Assembly (NCBI GenBank): GCA_018653485.1
Contig: JABHZE010000006.1
Coordinates: forward strand, 1-64,000
Length of the DNA: 64,000 nucleotides
Direction: 5' to 3'
Source: an archaeon
Lineage (GTDB): Archaea > Nanobdellota > Nanobdellia > Pacearchaeales > GW2011-AR1
Of the stretch, positions 16,882 through 26,931 are shown piece after piece; position 1 is the stretch's first letter; each line of letters starts with the position of its first letter. The position numbers and the translations under genes are program-made. The notes under the pieces are model-generated. The model was not told where the DNA came from, did no database searches, and saw only the letters and a program-made list of their open reading frames with translations.

Positions 16882-19800
16882 ATGGTGCATAAAAAATATA
16901 TAAAAAAGAATGGTAAGACTTTTGGGCCTTATTTATATGAGAATTATAGGGAAAATGGTAAGACTAAGACTAGATATATGGGGATAGGAAAGGAGGATTC
17001 TGAAGGAATGGGAAAAAAGGGTAAAAGTGGTAAAAAGGGTGGGAATTCTAAAAAAGGATTGGATATTCATCATGTTTTTTGGACTTCTTTGTTGATAATC
17101 TTTTTAGTTTTAGTTTTTAGTGTTGGAGGATTTTTATTAAGTGGAGGTTTAGGAGAAAATGAATTAAAAGGTGAATTGCCTAGCCAATCTGTTGATGTAA
17201 CTCTTAATTTAATGGGAAATGCTCCGCCTGTGATAACAAATTTGGATGAAGAGATTTTTGTTTGTGAGAATACTGCTTTGAATAATTTGTTTGCTGTTGA
17301 AGATTTAAATGCAGATGCACTTTCATTGCAGTTAGATAATAATGTGGAAGGATTATTTTTTGTAAGACCTTCAAGTATTTCTGCTGGAAATGTTTATTCT
17401 GATGTAGAATTAGTTAGTTTAAGAAGGATTATTAAAAGCGATTTTGATAATTTAAATGAGGGTTGGAAAACTCATTCTGTAATTGTTAGTGTAGATGATG
17501 GTGATGAAATGGATTCTGAGGAAGTAGATATAACCTTAATTGAAGTGAATAATCCTCCTGAAATTTTAAATTCAGATTCAATGACTTTTGAGATTTGGAT
17601 TAAAGGGGAGAATAGTACTCTTGATCATAATGTTTTGGTTTTAGATAGAGAAGACGGAAGTGGTAGTTCTGAGGAGATTACTTTTAGTTTGAATTGGTTA
17701 GAAGATGAATTAATTGGCAGGGAAGAATTATTTGGAATTAATGATGAGGGGTTGATGGAATTTGCTCCGAGTTTGGAAGATATTGGGGTTTATCATATTA
17801 CTGTATGTGTGAATGATAGTGGATTAGATAAAACTGCGCATGAAAATATTGAATTATGTTTAGAAGGAAATCCTGCTCAATCAAATGAAAATTCTGGTAG
17901 TTGTGAGGTATTGCAATTAACAATTACTGATAGAAATAGGGCTCCAGAAATTGTTTCTTATTATCCTATTGAAAATAATTTTAATGTAAATGGAAATGAT
18001 GTTTTAGTGTTTAATATTACTAAAAATGATGCAGATGGAGGTATTCCAGATGCATATTGGTATGTTGATGAGGAGTTAAAAGAAATGGATAAAGGAGAGG
18101 ATATTGATGAATTTATTTTTAGTTTTGGTTGTGGGGTTTCTGGAGAGCATAAGGTTAAGGCTGAAATAAGTGATGGTTTATTAAATAATTCTGTTGAATG
18201 GAATATTAGTGTTAATGCTGTTACATGTCCTACTCCAAATCCTGGAGGAGGAAGTAGTACTGGTGGAGGAGTTAGTTTTTGTAATGAAAAATGGGCTTGT
18301 CATCAATGGAAAGAGTGTAGTAATTTTGAAAATAATCAGGGAGGATTGAGTGATGAAGCAAAATTATTAGTTCAAGAAAGATGTGATAGTTTAGATTATA
18401 ATACTGAATTTTGTGGATTTCAAGAAAAAGAATGTTCTGATTTAAATAAATGTGGAAGTTTTAAAGATATTCCTGCTACAATCAGGGAGTGTTATTATAC
18501 TGTGAATCCAAATTGTGAAGATGGAATTAAAAATTGTCATGATGGAAGTTGCGAAGTATTAGTGGATTGTGGTGGAAGTTGTAATGCTTGTCCAACTTGT
18601 TTTGATAATATTAAAAATCAAGATGAAATAGGTGTTGATTGTGGTGGAAGTTGTAATGAATGTCCTGAAACTCCTCTTGCTCCTCTTGTTTTTAAGGGTA
18701 TAATTAGTGTCTCGTTTATTTTATTATTAATTTTAGTTATATTATTAATTATTAATCAAAGTTATAAATATTTTAAGATTAAAAAAGAATCTAGAAAAAC
18801 TCCTGGAAAATATTTTAAGAAATATTCAATGGTTTTTTTAGTATTTTTTATGGGAGTAGTTGTTTTGAGTTTTATAATTGGAGGTTTAGGGATTATTGGT
18901 TCTGATAGGATTGTTTTAGAAGAAAGTGCAGGTTTTGGAACTTATAGTGTTTTGAATCCTGTTATTAGGGGATTGGGTAATTTATTTTCAATTAATGTGA
19001 TTACAACAATTGTTGAATTAGGAGCAGATAGTAAATTAACTGTTTGGGATGATACAGATGATAGTGAGATTGAGAAATATAGTTATTGTGAGATTGGAGT
19101 GGAGTATTGTAGTGAAAAAGGAAAAAGAGATTCTAGTTATTGGGATGTAAAATTTTATGTAAATTATAGTGATATTAATGGAGGGCCTATTGTAGGAAGT
19201 ATTTGTGAAATTGTTTTTGATAATGAAGCGCCAATAGTAATGGAGTATAGTTCTGGAACAACATTATGGGAATATACTAGAAATTTTAATGATAAGGGGG
19301 ATAAGGATTATGAGGTTAGTTGTTATGAAGAAAATCATGACCCTTTAGAGATAGGTACTAATGTTTATATAACTAATACTGAACCTTTTGTTGTTAAAGA
19401 ACCTAATGGGCATTTAAGAGGAAGTTTAAAATGTATTGAGGATATTGTTTGTTATTATGATTTTGATGTGAATGTTAGTGAAGATGATTTGAGTGATAAG
19501 GATAATCTTTTTTATAGTTTTTCTGAGTTAAATACTACTTTGACTAATTTTACTATTGATGAGGATGGTTATTTAACTGTAAATGTTACTCATAGTGATT
19601 ATACTGGAGTAGGTGTTGGTGAAAATGGGGATGGGAAAACAATTCAATTGACTGTTAGTGATGGGGAAGGTTCTATTTCTTCGGCTATATTAGATGTTGA
19701 AATTGAAGAAGTTAATGACGCTCCTGTTTTTACTAATTTAGAGAATAAAGAATTTAATATGACTGAATTATTTGAATATACTATTCTTATTGAGGATGAA

Positions 19801-22800
19801 GAAGAGAATTATCTTTTAGAAGATTTTAAGGTTGATTTTTTAGATTGTACTCCTGCAGATTGGAGTGATAGGGTTGATTGTGATTTATTTGGTGAAACAG
19901 ATTATTTATTTGATGAAATTAGTAATTTGTTGGAAATTAGTTTTACTCCTTCTAGAAATGATGTTGGAAATTACACTATTAATTTTAGTATTTCTGATTC
20001 AAGTATTCCTGGTTCAATGCATTTATTAGGGAATTCAATTAGAAGTCATGTTGTTGTTTTTAATGTTTCAGTTATTAATGAGGCTCCTGTTTTTGAATAT
20101 GTTTGTGATAATGAGAGGGAGGGTGTTGAAGATGTTGCTTTGAATTGTGTTATTAGGGCTAAAGATGAACAAGAACAAAAAGCCTTAATTTTTTATTCTA
20201 ATTTAAGTTGGTTTTTAGATGAGCAAGAGGTTGATTGTGATGTTTCTACAAATTATTTGGCAGAGATTGTTAGTGTTATGACTCCAAGTGATATTCATGT
20301 TGGAAATCATTCTATTAATATTAGTGTAATGGATAGTGGAAATCCTTCTAAGATAAATTCAACTGAAATATGGTTTAATATTGAGAATGAGGATGATGAA
20401 GTTATATTAAATGATATTAATCATGAGAATATTGTTGGAAATGTTTATTCAGATTATGTTGGTAATGAAATTTCAATTAATATTAATGCAAGTGATGAAG
20501 ATTTATTGATTCCTCTGAGTAATAAACCGGAAGTTTATCAGGAAGAGATAAGTTTTAGTGTGGAAGATCTTGAGGGGAATGAGATTGATTGGATAAATAT
20601 TTTGCATTGGGTTGTTGGAGAAGGGGAAAATATTGCAAGGGCTTCTTTAAAAATAGGGGCTGATTTGGCTCCAGGTTATTATGAAATAAATATTATTGCA
20701 AAAGATAAAAATGAGTTTTCTGAATCTGTTAAGCAGTTAGATATTGAAATTCTTGGAAATTCTGCACCTAGTTGGAATGATGTTGAAATTTATGATTATG
20801 AATTAACAGAAGATGATGGATTTTATTTAGATATTAGTAGTTTTGTAAGTGATGCTGATGGGGAAGGTGTAATTTTTGGGATTGGAGAAGATAGGGGAGA
20901 TAGCTTTCCTTCATTTAGTTTAACTGAAAATGGAATTATTAGTTTTACTCCTGGTGATTTAGATGTTGGTTTTTATGCTGTAGAAATAATTGCAGATGAT
21001 GGAAAAAGTCCTGTTGGGAGGATTTTTAATTTGGATATTGAGAATATTAATGATGTTCCAATCATTGTACTTCCATTAAGTTTTGATAATGTTAGTGGAG
21101 TTGGCCCATATTCTGTTGTTGAAGATGATTTTGTTGGAATTTATGTTTTTGTACAAGATGATGATTATATGATTCCACAAAAAGATTATTATGATGAAGA
21201 TGTGAATTTTGAAGTTTCTATTGTTGGAGAAAATAATGAATTATTTAGTTTTGTAGGGGATGTTAATTATCCTGAATCTGGTGGTAATTTGATTAAATAT
21301 GATGCAAATTTTATTCCTGAAAAATCAGATGTTGGAGAGTATAGTATTAATATTAATGTTGAGGATTTAAATGCTGAGAGTGATAGTTATGTTTTTGATT
21401 TATCTGTTTTTGAAGTTCCACATAATCCCACTTTAATGGAGTTTGATAATTATAGTTCTAAGCCTGGAGAAGAATTTTATTTAGATATTAATGCAAGTGA
21501 TAAGGAGGATGGGGAAGATGATTCTGGAAATTTAGTTTATAGTTATGAGTTTTTAGAAGGTGATGATTTTATTAATTATGATGAGAGTGTTTTTAATAGT
21601 GTTAATGGGGAATTGAGTAAGAGTTTTGATGTTAATGATATTGGAAAATATCATTTGAATATTACTGTTACTGATTCTGAAAATTTAGAAGATAGTGGTG
21701 ATTTTTGGATTTTTGTTTATGGAGATGTTGATGGTAATTTGGGATGTGGTTTGGATTTAAAAGAAAATATAATTTCTGAAATTAGGTTTAGTGGAAATCA
21801 TGAAGTTGGAAATAATCTGAGTTATAATTTTTATATTAATCAAAGTTTGAGAGAGAGTATTAGTTCTTTTGGGGATGGTAGGAATATTGTAATGAATTTT
21901 ACACCTAGTTTTGAAGATGAGAGTTATGAGAGTATTTTAAAGAATTTTAGTTTATTAATTTTTAATTCTGTTTATCCTGAGTTAAATAAAAGTGTTTCTT
22001 GTAATGTTGAAATTGAGCATACTAATGCTCCTGTTAATTTTAGTGGATTTATTGGAGATAAGGCAACTACTTATAATAATGAAATTGAAATAGATTTAAA
22101 AGATTATTTTTATGATGCAGATAGGGAAGATAGTTATTATAATCAAGAAATGGAGGTTGTTATTTCTAGTTCTGATATTGCTATGAGGATGGGTGATAAT
22201 TGGACTTTAATTTTGTCCTCTACAGGAGTTATTAAGGAAATAATTAATATTAGTGTTAGTGATGGAGAATATAATGCTATGAGTAATGATTTTGAGATTG
22301 AATTTTTTAAACCTCCAGTTATAGTTGTGAGTAGCCCTAGTAGTGGAGGGAGTACTACTAGTACAAGTGGAAGTGTTATCGCATTAAAATTAATTGCTCC
22401 AAAATCTGTTTCAGCTTTTGAAGGGGATAGGGTGGAGATACCACTGGTATTAGAAAATAGTGGGAAAGGAGATTTTAAAGAAATAAAATTAACTAGTTCG
22501 GCATATAAGGATGGAAGTATTGCAAATCGTGTTGAAACTAGTTTGGGTAAAGATTCTTTTGAAATTTTGAAAAGTGGTGAAAAAGAAGAATTTAATTTAA
22601 GTGTATTTTTTGATACTGATAAAATTGGAGATTATGAAATTTTTGTTAGATTGAATAGTAAAAGTCCAAAATATTCTGATTGGGCAAAGATACATATTAA
22701 TTTACAAAGAATTAATGAATCTGAAGTTAAGGAATTGATTTTATTTACAGAGGAATTTATTGTTAAAAATCCTGAATGTATTGAAATAACTGAGTTGATT

Positions 22801-23076
22801 AATGATGCAAATAGATTTTTTGAAAATGGAGATTATTCTAGTGCAAAATTAAAATCAGAAGAAGCTATTGATTCTTGTGAAAATGCAATTTCTCAAGTTT
22901 CTTATCCTAAACTTAGGGGGAGTGTTCCTATTGTTGTTTGGTATTTTGTTGTAGCAGTTATTTTAAGTATTGTTGCAGGAGTTGTTTATTATATTATTAA
23001 AAGACGTAAGTTTAAGAAAGTAAAAGTTCCTAAAAGCATTAAGGGAGATTTTGAGCAAAGTTATAAAAAGGTTTAA
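16882..23076 (+). CDS. Giant double-ectodomain surface protein (2064 aa)
   Basis: The ATG at 16882 is preferred to the GTG two codons earlier, which lies in the ribosome-binding stretch GAAGTGAAG. The cytoplasmic N-terminus carries a tag (KKYIKKNGKTFGPYLYE.YR....T.YMG) shared with the giant at 39563. Then come TM1 (about 65-87), a first ectodomain of cadherin/Ig-like repeats (about 100-460), and a Cys-rich block (about 466-596) with two DCGGSCN.CP motifs. TM2 (about 606-628), a short basic loop and TM3 (about 648-672) follow. A second, longer run of acidic Ig/cadherin-like repeats and a Ser/Gly/Thr linker lead to a NEW3-like stalk, a helical hairpin, TM4 (about 2018-2040) and a basic tail. 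It looks like two single-anchored surface proteins joined head to tail. The MoxR gene starts 26 bases later. Adhesion is probable (inference). Confidence 0.9.
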   Translation: MVHKKYIKKNGKTFGPYLYENYRENGKTKTRYMGIGKEDSEGMGKKGKSGKKGGNSKKGLDIHHVFWTSLLIIFLVLVFSVGGFLLSGGLGENELKGELPSQSVDVTLNLMGNAPPVITNLDEEIFVCENTALNNLFAVEDLNADALSLQLDNNVEGLFFVRPSSISAGNVYSDVELVSLRRIIKSDFDNLNEGWKTHSVIVSVDDGDEMDSEEVDITLIEVNNPPEILNSDSMTFEIWIKGENSTLDHNVLVLDREDGSGSSEEITFSLNWLEDELIGREELFGINDEGLMEFAPSLEDIGVYHITVCVNDSGLDKTAHENIELCLEGNPAQSNENSGSCEVLQLTITDRNRAPEIVSYYPIENNFNVNGNDVLVFNITKNDADGGIPDAYWYVDEELKEMDKGEDIDEFIFSFGCGVSGEHKVKAEISDGLLNNSVEWNISVNAVTCPTPNPGGGSSTGGGVSFCNEKWACHQWKECSNFENNQGGLSDEAKLLVQERCDSLDYNTEFCGFQEKECSDLNKCGSFKDIPATIRECYYTVNPNCEDGIKNCHDGSCEVLVDCGGSCNACPTCFDNIKNQDEIGVDCGGSCNECPETPLAPLVFKGIISVSFILLLILVILLIINQSYKYFKIKKESRKTPGKYFKKYSMVFLVFFMGVVVLSFIIGGLGIIGSDRIVLEESAGFGTYSVLNPVIRGLGNLFSINVITTIVELGADSKLTVWDDTDDSEIEKYSYCEIGVEYCSEKGKRDSSYWDVKFYVNYSDINGGPIVGSICEIVFDNEAPIVMEYSSGTTLWEYTRNFNDKGDKDYEVSCYEENHDPLEIGTNVYITNTEPFVVKEPNGHLRGSLKCIEDIVCYYDFDVNVSEDDLSDKDNLFYSFSELNTTLTNFTIDEDGYLTVNVTHSDYTGVGVGENGDGKTIQLTVSDGEGSISSAILDVEIEEVNDAPVFTNLENKEFNMTELFEYTILIEDEEENYLLEDFKVDFLDCTPADWSDRVDCDLFGETDYLFDEISNLLEISFTPSRNDVGNYTINFSISDSSIPGSMHLLGNSIRSHVVVFNVSVINEAPVFEYVCDNEREGVEDVALNCVIRAKDEQEQKALIFYSNLSWFLDEQEVDCDVSTNYLAEIVSVMTPSDIHVGNHSINISVMDSGNPSKINSTEIWFNIENEDDEVILNDINHENIVGNVYSDYVGNEISININASDEDLLIPLSNKPEVYQEEISFSVEDLEGNEIDWINILHWVVGEGENIARASLKIGADLAPGYYEINIIAKDKNEFSESVKQLDIEILGNSAPSWNDVEIYDYELTEDDGFYLDISSFVSDADGEGVIFGIGEDRGDSFPSFSLTENGIISFTPGDLDVGFYAVEIIADDGKSPVGRIFNLDIENINDVPIIVLPLSFDNVSGVGPYSVVEDDFVGIYVFVQDDDYMIPQKDYYDEDVNFEVSIVGENNELFSFVGDVNYPESGGNLIKYDANFIPEKSDVGEYSININVEDLNAESDSYVFDLSVFEVPHNPTLMEFDNYSSKPGEEFYLDINASDKEDGEDDSGNLVYSYEFLEGDDFINYDESVFNSVNGELSKSFDVNDIGKYHLNITVTDSENLEDSGDFWIFVYGDVDGNLGCGLDLKENIISEIRFSGNHEVGNNLSYNFYINQSLRESISSFGDGRNIVMNFTPSFEDESYESILKNFSLLIFNSVYPELNKSVSCNVEIEHTNAPVNFSGFIGDKATTYNNEIEIDLKDYFYDADREDSYYNQEMEVVISSSDIAMRMGDNWTLILSSTGVIKEIINISVSDGEYNAMSNDFEIEFFKPPVIVVSSPSSGGSTTSTSGSVIALKLIAPKSVSAFEGDRVEIPLVLENSGKGDFKEIKLTSSAYKDGSIANRVETSLGKDSFEILKSGEKEEFNLSVFFDTDKIGDYEIFVRLNSKSPKYSDWAKIHINLQRINESEVKELILFTEEFIVKNPECIEITELINDANRFFENGDYSSAKLKSEEAIDSCENAISQVSYPKLRGSVPIVVWYFVVAVILSIVAGVVYYIIKRRKFKKVKVPKSIKGDFEQSYKKV

Positions 23077-23102
23077 TGTGTTTATGATAAATAGAGGTGA
23101 AA

Positions 23103-24593
23103 ATGGCAAATAATGAAGAAAAGGCTTTAAAAGATAGGCTTTCAAAACTTGAAAAGAAATATAAGGAAAGTGTTTTTACAAAACCTAAGGTTCCTGAGGT
23201 TGCAAATAATTTTGAGAAAAATTCTTTTCCTGATGTAGGGGGAGAAATGTCTGAGCCTGGTTTAAGGGAAAAAGATCTTTCTTTTAATGATATGAATATG
23301 TCTGATAAGGTTGAGATTAAACCTATAATAGAATCTCCTTCAAGGAGATTATCTTTTGAAGAGGGTGGAAATACTTCTAAAAAATTGAAAAATAGCTCTT
23401 TTGAAGAGGGTGGAAATAGTTTTAGAAAATTAAAGGTTCCTATGGGAAAACCAATGAAAAAACCTGTTAGAAATATAATTCAAAAACCTGCAGGAGGAGA
23501 AGTTTTAGATAATTCTTTACCTAAAAAATTGAAAAATAAACCTATTTTTTCTAAACCTTTGTTTAGGTTAAATGACAAAAATATAAAAAATGATGTTAAA
23601 CAAGTTTTTGAGGAGAAGGTTGCTAGGCCTAGTGAACAAGAAATAGGAAATGCTTTAAATGATATTAATAAAATGAGAAAAGAAGTTAGTAAGACAATAA
23701 TTGGGCAAGAGGAAATTGTGGATGGTTTGATAATGGGATTATTATGTAATGCTCATGTAATTGTAGAGGGTGTTCCTGGAATTGCGAAAACACTTGCAAT
23801 TAAAACTTTAGCAAAAGTTAGTGGATGTGATGTTAAAAGAGTTCAATTTACAGTAGATATGTTGCCCACAGATATTATTGGAATAACTTCTTATACTCCT
23901 CAAAAAGGATTTGAAGTTATTAAAGGACCTATTTTTACTAATTTTTTAATAGCAGATGAAATTAATCGTTCTCCACCTAAAACTCAATCTGCTTTAATTG
24001 AAGGTATGCAAGAAAGACAAGTTACAATTGGAAAAAAAACTTTTATGTTACCAAATCCTTTTTTTGTTATGGCTACTATAAATCCTATTGAAAATGCAGG
24101 AGTTTATCCATTACCTGAAGCACAGATTGATAGGTTTTTATTTAAATTAATTATGGGATATCCAAAAAAAGAAGAAGAAAAAAGAATTATGTCTTCAAAT
24201 ATTACCTTAATGGATTTTGAGGATTTTAATTTAAAACCTGTTGTGACTCCTAAAAAAATATTAAATATGCAAGAGATTGTAAAAAAAGTTTATATGGATG
24301 ACAATGTTAAATCTTATATTTTAGATATTGTTGCTAAGACTAGGGATAAAGATTTTGAAGGTGCAGAATATATTACTTATGGTTCTTCCCCTAGGGCAAG
24401 CATTGGTATTTTTATTGCAAGTAAAGCAAAGGCATTAATGCAAGGCAGAGGTTATGTTTTACCAGAGGATGTTAAGGAAGTTGTGTTTAGTGTTTTAAGG
24501 CATAGGTTAATTTTATCATATAAAACTACTATTCAAAAAATTAGTGCAGATTCTATTATTCAAAAGATTCTTGATTCTGTACGAGTTTCTTAA
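23103..24593 (+). CDS. moxR: MoxR-family AAA+ ATPase with long disordered N-terminus
   Basis: 496 residues. The ATG at 23103 follows GAGGTGAAA; the upstream GTG is part of that ribosome-binding site. Residues 1-185 are low-complexity and charged, much longer than in typical MoxR (about 320 aa total), and contain a duplicated FEEGGN motif. The AAA+ core has Walker A GVPGIAKT (223-230), Walker B FLIADEINR (D285, E286), a sensor region with ATINP, and the C-terminal lid. MoxR ATPases act as chaperones for assembly or activation of protein complexes, with vWA-domain partners. Here the gene sits between a giant surface protein and DUF58/vWA genes, all plus strand and tightly spaced. It may help fold, insert or activate the giant (inference). 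Confidence 0.95.
   Translation: MANNEEKALKDRLSKLEKKYKESVFTKPKVPEVANNFEKNSFPDVGGEMSEPGLREKDLSFNDMNMSDKVEIKPIIESPSRRLSFEEGGNTSKKLKNSSFEEGGNSFRKLKVPMGKPMKKPVRNIIQKPAGGEVLDNSLPKKLKNKPIFSKPLFRLNDKNIKNDVKQVFEEKVARPSEQEIGNALNDINKMRKEVSKTIIGQEEIVDGLIMGLLCNAHVIVEGVPGIAKTLAIKTLAKVSGCDVKRVQFTVDMLPTDIIGITSYTPQKGFEVIKGPIFTNFLIADEINRSPPKTQSALIEGMQERQVTIGKKTFMLPNPFFVMATINPIENAGVYPLPEAQIDRFLFKLIMGYPKKEEEKRIMSSNITLMDFEDFNLKPVVTPKKILNMQEIVKKVYMDDNVKSYILDIVAKTRDKDFEGAEYITYGSSPRASIGIFIASKAKALMQGRGYVLPEDVKEVVFSVLRHRLILSYKTTIQKISADSIIQKILDSVRVS
23352..23418 (+). repeat. 22-nt direct repeat in the MoxR N-terminal extension
   Basis: The 22 bases at 23352-23373 recur exactly at 23397-23418, 45 bases (15 codons) apart. 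They encode two copies of SFEEGGN followed by a KKLK/RKLK motif. A short-linear-motif array for partner binding is possible. Confidence 0.85.
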
Positions 24594-24594
24594 A

Positions 24595-25482
24595 ATGACT
24601 CAAAAATTAAATACTGATATTGCAGAAAGTGTTAGTGAATTGGAAATGCTAATGAGAAGACTTCTTCCAAGAGAATTGGAATATAAATTCATTAGAGGGC
24701 GAGGATTAGAGTTTGATGGTTATAGGGATTTTTCTCCTGAAGATGATGCAGTAAATATTGATTGGAAAGCAAGTGTTCGTGCTCAAAAAACATTGGTAAG
24801 AAAATATATTGAAGAAAAAGATAAAAAATTTATGTTTTTTGTAGATTGTAGTGAAAATATGGTTTTTGGCTCTACTGAAAAATTAAAGTGTGAATATACT
24901 GCAGAAATGAGTGCGGCATTATCTCATTTAATTTTAAATTCAGGGGATAGGGTTGGTTTTGTATTATTTAATGATAATGTGATAAGGTTTCAAAAACCTA
25001 AATTAGGAAATAGGCAATTTGAAATTTTTGTTTATGAATTAACTCATGCAAAAAATTATGGTGGTTTTTCAAATTTAGATAAGGTGATTGATTTAACTAT
25101 TGGAGATATGGATAGGGAAACTTCATTGATATTTTTGGTTTCTGATTTTATTAAATTTGATGAAACTTATAAAAAGAATTTAGAGTTATTGTCTGGATTA
25201 TTTGAAGTTGTTGCTTTGATAATAAGAGATCCATTGGATAAATCTTTTCCAAATGTGGACAGAGAAGTGATTATTGAGAGTCCTGAAACTGGTGAAAAAA
25301 TGTTAATTAATCCTAGTCTTGCTAAAAATGTTTATGAAAAAAGGAGTGTTGAACAATTAAATTTTGTTAAAGAATCTTTTAGAAATTTAAATATAGATTT
25401 CTTAGAACTTGAAACAGATAAACCTTTTTCCGAAGCTGTTGCAGGATTTTTTAAAGAAAGATTAAATTGGGGGGCTAAATAA
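24595..25482 (+). CDS. DUF58 protein, MoxR partner
   Basis: 295 residues from the ATG at 24595, one base after the MoxR stop. A longer in-frame start inside the MoxR gene is unlikely because those codons only shadow it. The DUF58 signature is clear: GRGLEFDGYRDFSP, then DDAVNIDWKASVR, then a degenerate vWA-type fold with FFVDCSENM (DxSxN) and LFLVSDF. No membrane segment is seen. DUF58 proteins occur almost always next to MoxR and BatA-like vWA genes, and are thought to form a chaperone or stress-response complex. Stop and start of the next gene overlap as TAATG, so translation is probably coupled. Confidence 0.93.
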   Translation: MTQKLNTDIAESVSELEMLMRRLLPRELEYKFIRGRGLEFDGYRDFSPEDDAVNIDWKASVRAQKTLVRKYIEEKDKKFMFFVDCSENMVFGSTEKLKCEYTAEMSAALSHLILNSGDRVGFVLFNDNVIRFQKPKLGNRQFEIFVYELTHAKNYGGFSNLDKVIDLTIGDMDRETSLIFLVSDFIKFDETYKKNLELLSGLFEVVALIIRDPLDKSFPNVDREVIIESPETGEKMLINPSLAKNVYEKRSVEQLNFVKESFRNLNIDFLELETDKPFSEAVAGFFKERLNWGAK

Positions 25483-26396
25483 TGGAATTTGGATTTACTC
25501 ATCAGATTTATCTTTTATTTTTATTTTTAATTCCTGCAATTATTTTTTTACATTTTTATGGTTTAAAAAATTTGAGAGGGAGAGGATTAAGGTTTGCTAA
25601 TTTTGAGGCTATTTCAAGAGTTAAGGGAATTGATTTATATTCTAAAAATATTTGGGGTTTGATTTTGAATATAATTATTATTAGTTTTTTGGTTTTTTCA
25701 TTAGCAGGTTTAACTTTGTATCAGGAAATGGATGTTAGTGATTTTTCTTTTGTTGTTGCTATTGATGTTTCTGAAAGTATGACTGCAGATGATGTTGAAC
25801 CTAATCGGTTAGAGGCTGCTAAAGAAACTGCTATTGAATTTATTGAAACATTGCCATTTGAATCTTATACAGGAGTTGTAAGTTTTTCTGGAAATTCTTT
25901 TATTGAACAAGAACTTACAAAAGATAAAACTGCTCTGAAAGATTCTATAAACAGATTAGAGATTGGAGAAGTAAGTGGAACAGATATTTTTGAGGCAGTA
26001 ACTACTTCTAATACTGTTTTAGGTGGTAAAAGAAATAAAGCAATTGTTTTGTTAAGTGATGGGCAAATTAATGTGGGAAATTTTGATCAGGTTCTTGATT
26101 TTGCTATTGAAAGGGAAATTTTAATTCATACTATTGGTGTTGGAAGTTTGGAGGGAGGAGAAACTAGTTTTGGTTTTTCTAAAACAGATGAAGATAGCCT
26201 TAAGTCTTTGTCTTATAATACTCGGGGGGAATTTTTTAGAGCAGAAGATAAGGAAACTTTAAGAGATTCATTTAATGAAATTGTTGAGGTTACTCGAAGA
26301 AGAGGTTCTATTGAATTAAATTCCTATATGATTATAATTGCAATGCTTTTATTTATTTTAGAAATATTTTTAATTAATACTAATAGGATATTTTAG
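25482..26396 (+). CDS. BatA-like vWA membrane protein
   Basis: 304 residues. Two N-terminal hydrophobic segments (about 7-25 and 58-78) precede a von Willebrand A domain with an intact metal-dependent adhesion site: DVSES at 95-99, the SGTDI threonine, and LLSDGQ. A C-terminal hydrophobic helix (about 284-300) anchors the end. This is the Aerotolerance/BatA layout, a standard member of MoxR-DUF58-vWA cassettes. The MIDAS suggests metal-dependent protein binding, here plausibly to the ectodomain or stalk of the 2064-residue protein encoded upstream (inference). It overlaps the DUF58 gene by one base. Confidence 0.93.
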   Translation: MEFGFTHQIYLLFLFLIPAIIFLHFYGLKNLRGRGLRFANFEAISRVKGIDLYSKNIWGLILNIIIISFLVFSLAGLTLYQEMDVSDFSFVVAIDVSESMTADDVEPNRLEAAKETAIEFIETLPFESYTGVVSFSGNSFIEQELTKDKTALKDSINRLEIGEVSGTDIFEAVTTSNTVLGGKRNKAIVLLSDGQINVGNFDQVLDFAIEREILIHTIGVGSLEGGETSFGFSKTDEDSLKSLSYNTRGEFFRAEDKETLRDSFNEIVEVTRRRGSIELNSYMIIIAMLLFILEIFLINTNRIF

Positions 26397-26408
26397 GTTT
26401 TTTTGGAA

Positions 26409-26834
26409 TTAATATTCACTTAATAAATTATCAAAATCATTAATTAATTTTTTTAGAATTGGTTTTGTAGGTATTTTATTTTGATAATTTGCATCAGACA
26501 TTGTTTTACAAAATTTTTCATAATGAGGCTTTTTTTGTTTTTTGAATTCTTTTGAGAGTTCTAGATATGTTAGGCTATAATTTAGGTGGAAATATTCTTT
26601 GAAAAATCCTCTTACATATTTGTTAAGTTTTTCAAAATCTTTTCCAGGATTTTTTAAGTCTGATTGTTTTAATTTTTCAACACCTTTTTTGTATAATAAA
26701 TATCGTTTTTTCTCTGTTGAGAGTTTTGTGTGTAATTTTTTATTTTTTGCATAAATAAACCACATTATTGTTAAGAGAATAATTAAGAGGATTGCTAAGG
26801 GTAAAAGTATTTGAGTAGGTAAAAATAATGCCAT
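26409..26834 (-). CDS. Single-pass membrane protein convergent with the vWA cassette
   Basis: 141 residues: a transmembrane helix near the N-terminus (about 8-28), a Lys-rich segment and a small helical domain with LNKYVRGFFKEYFHLNYSL. That domain recalls the C-terminal part of BatD/DUF4381-like accessories found with MoxR and vWA genes, but the match is by eye only. It lies 12 bases from the BatA-like stop on the opposite strand. TTTTTTAAAA on the minus strand, about 27 bases before the ATG, suits a leaderless transcript. It may complete the MoxR cassette; otherwise unknown. Confidence 0.75.
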   Translation of the reverse strand: MALFLPTQILLPLAILLIILLTIMWFIYAKNKKLHTKLSTEKKRYLLYKKGVEKLKQSDLKNPGKDFEKLNKYVRGFFKEYFHLNYSLTYLELSKEFKKQKKPHYEKFCKTMSDANYQNKIPTKPILKKLINDFDNLLSEY

Positions 26835-26900
26835 GTTAAATAAAAGGGGTTATGTTTTAAAAAAGTATCTGCTGGGTAATATTTTATAGGGACAACGACT

Positions 26901-26931
26901 AAAAATTAGGAGTTTCACTAACCTAATTTTT
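26901..26931. promoter_or_regulatory. Intergenic hairpin element, copy 1
   Basis: AAAAATTAGG (26901-26910) pairs with CCTAATTTTT (26922-26931) around an 11-nt loop, followed by more T. The core TTAGGA...TAACCTAA is shared with the hairpin at 33007. The bases that follow also resemble that copy (TAGGAG, AGAG, TTGAAA in the same order). No coding frame was found in the 224-base gap. Terminator, operator or part of a small RNA are all possible. Confidence 0.5.

Noticed and set aside
23097-23099. GTG as start of the MoxR gene
   Set aside because: It is part of GAGGTGAAA immediately before the ATG at 23103.
24544-24594. Extended N-terminus of the DUF58 protein overlapping MoxR
   Set aside because: The extra residues are out-of-frame shadow of the MoxR C-terminus; the ATG at 24595 follows the MoxR stop directly.
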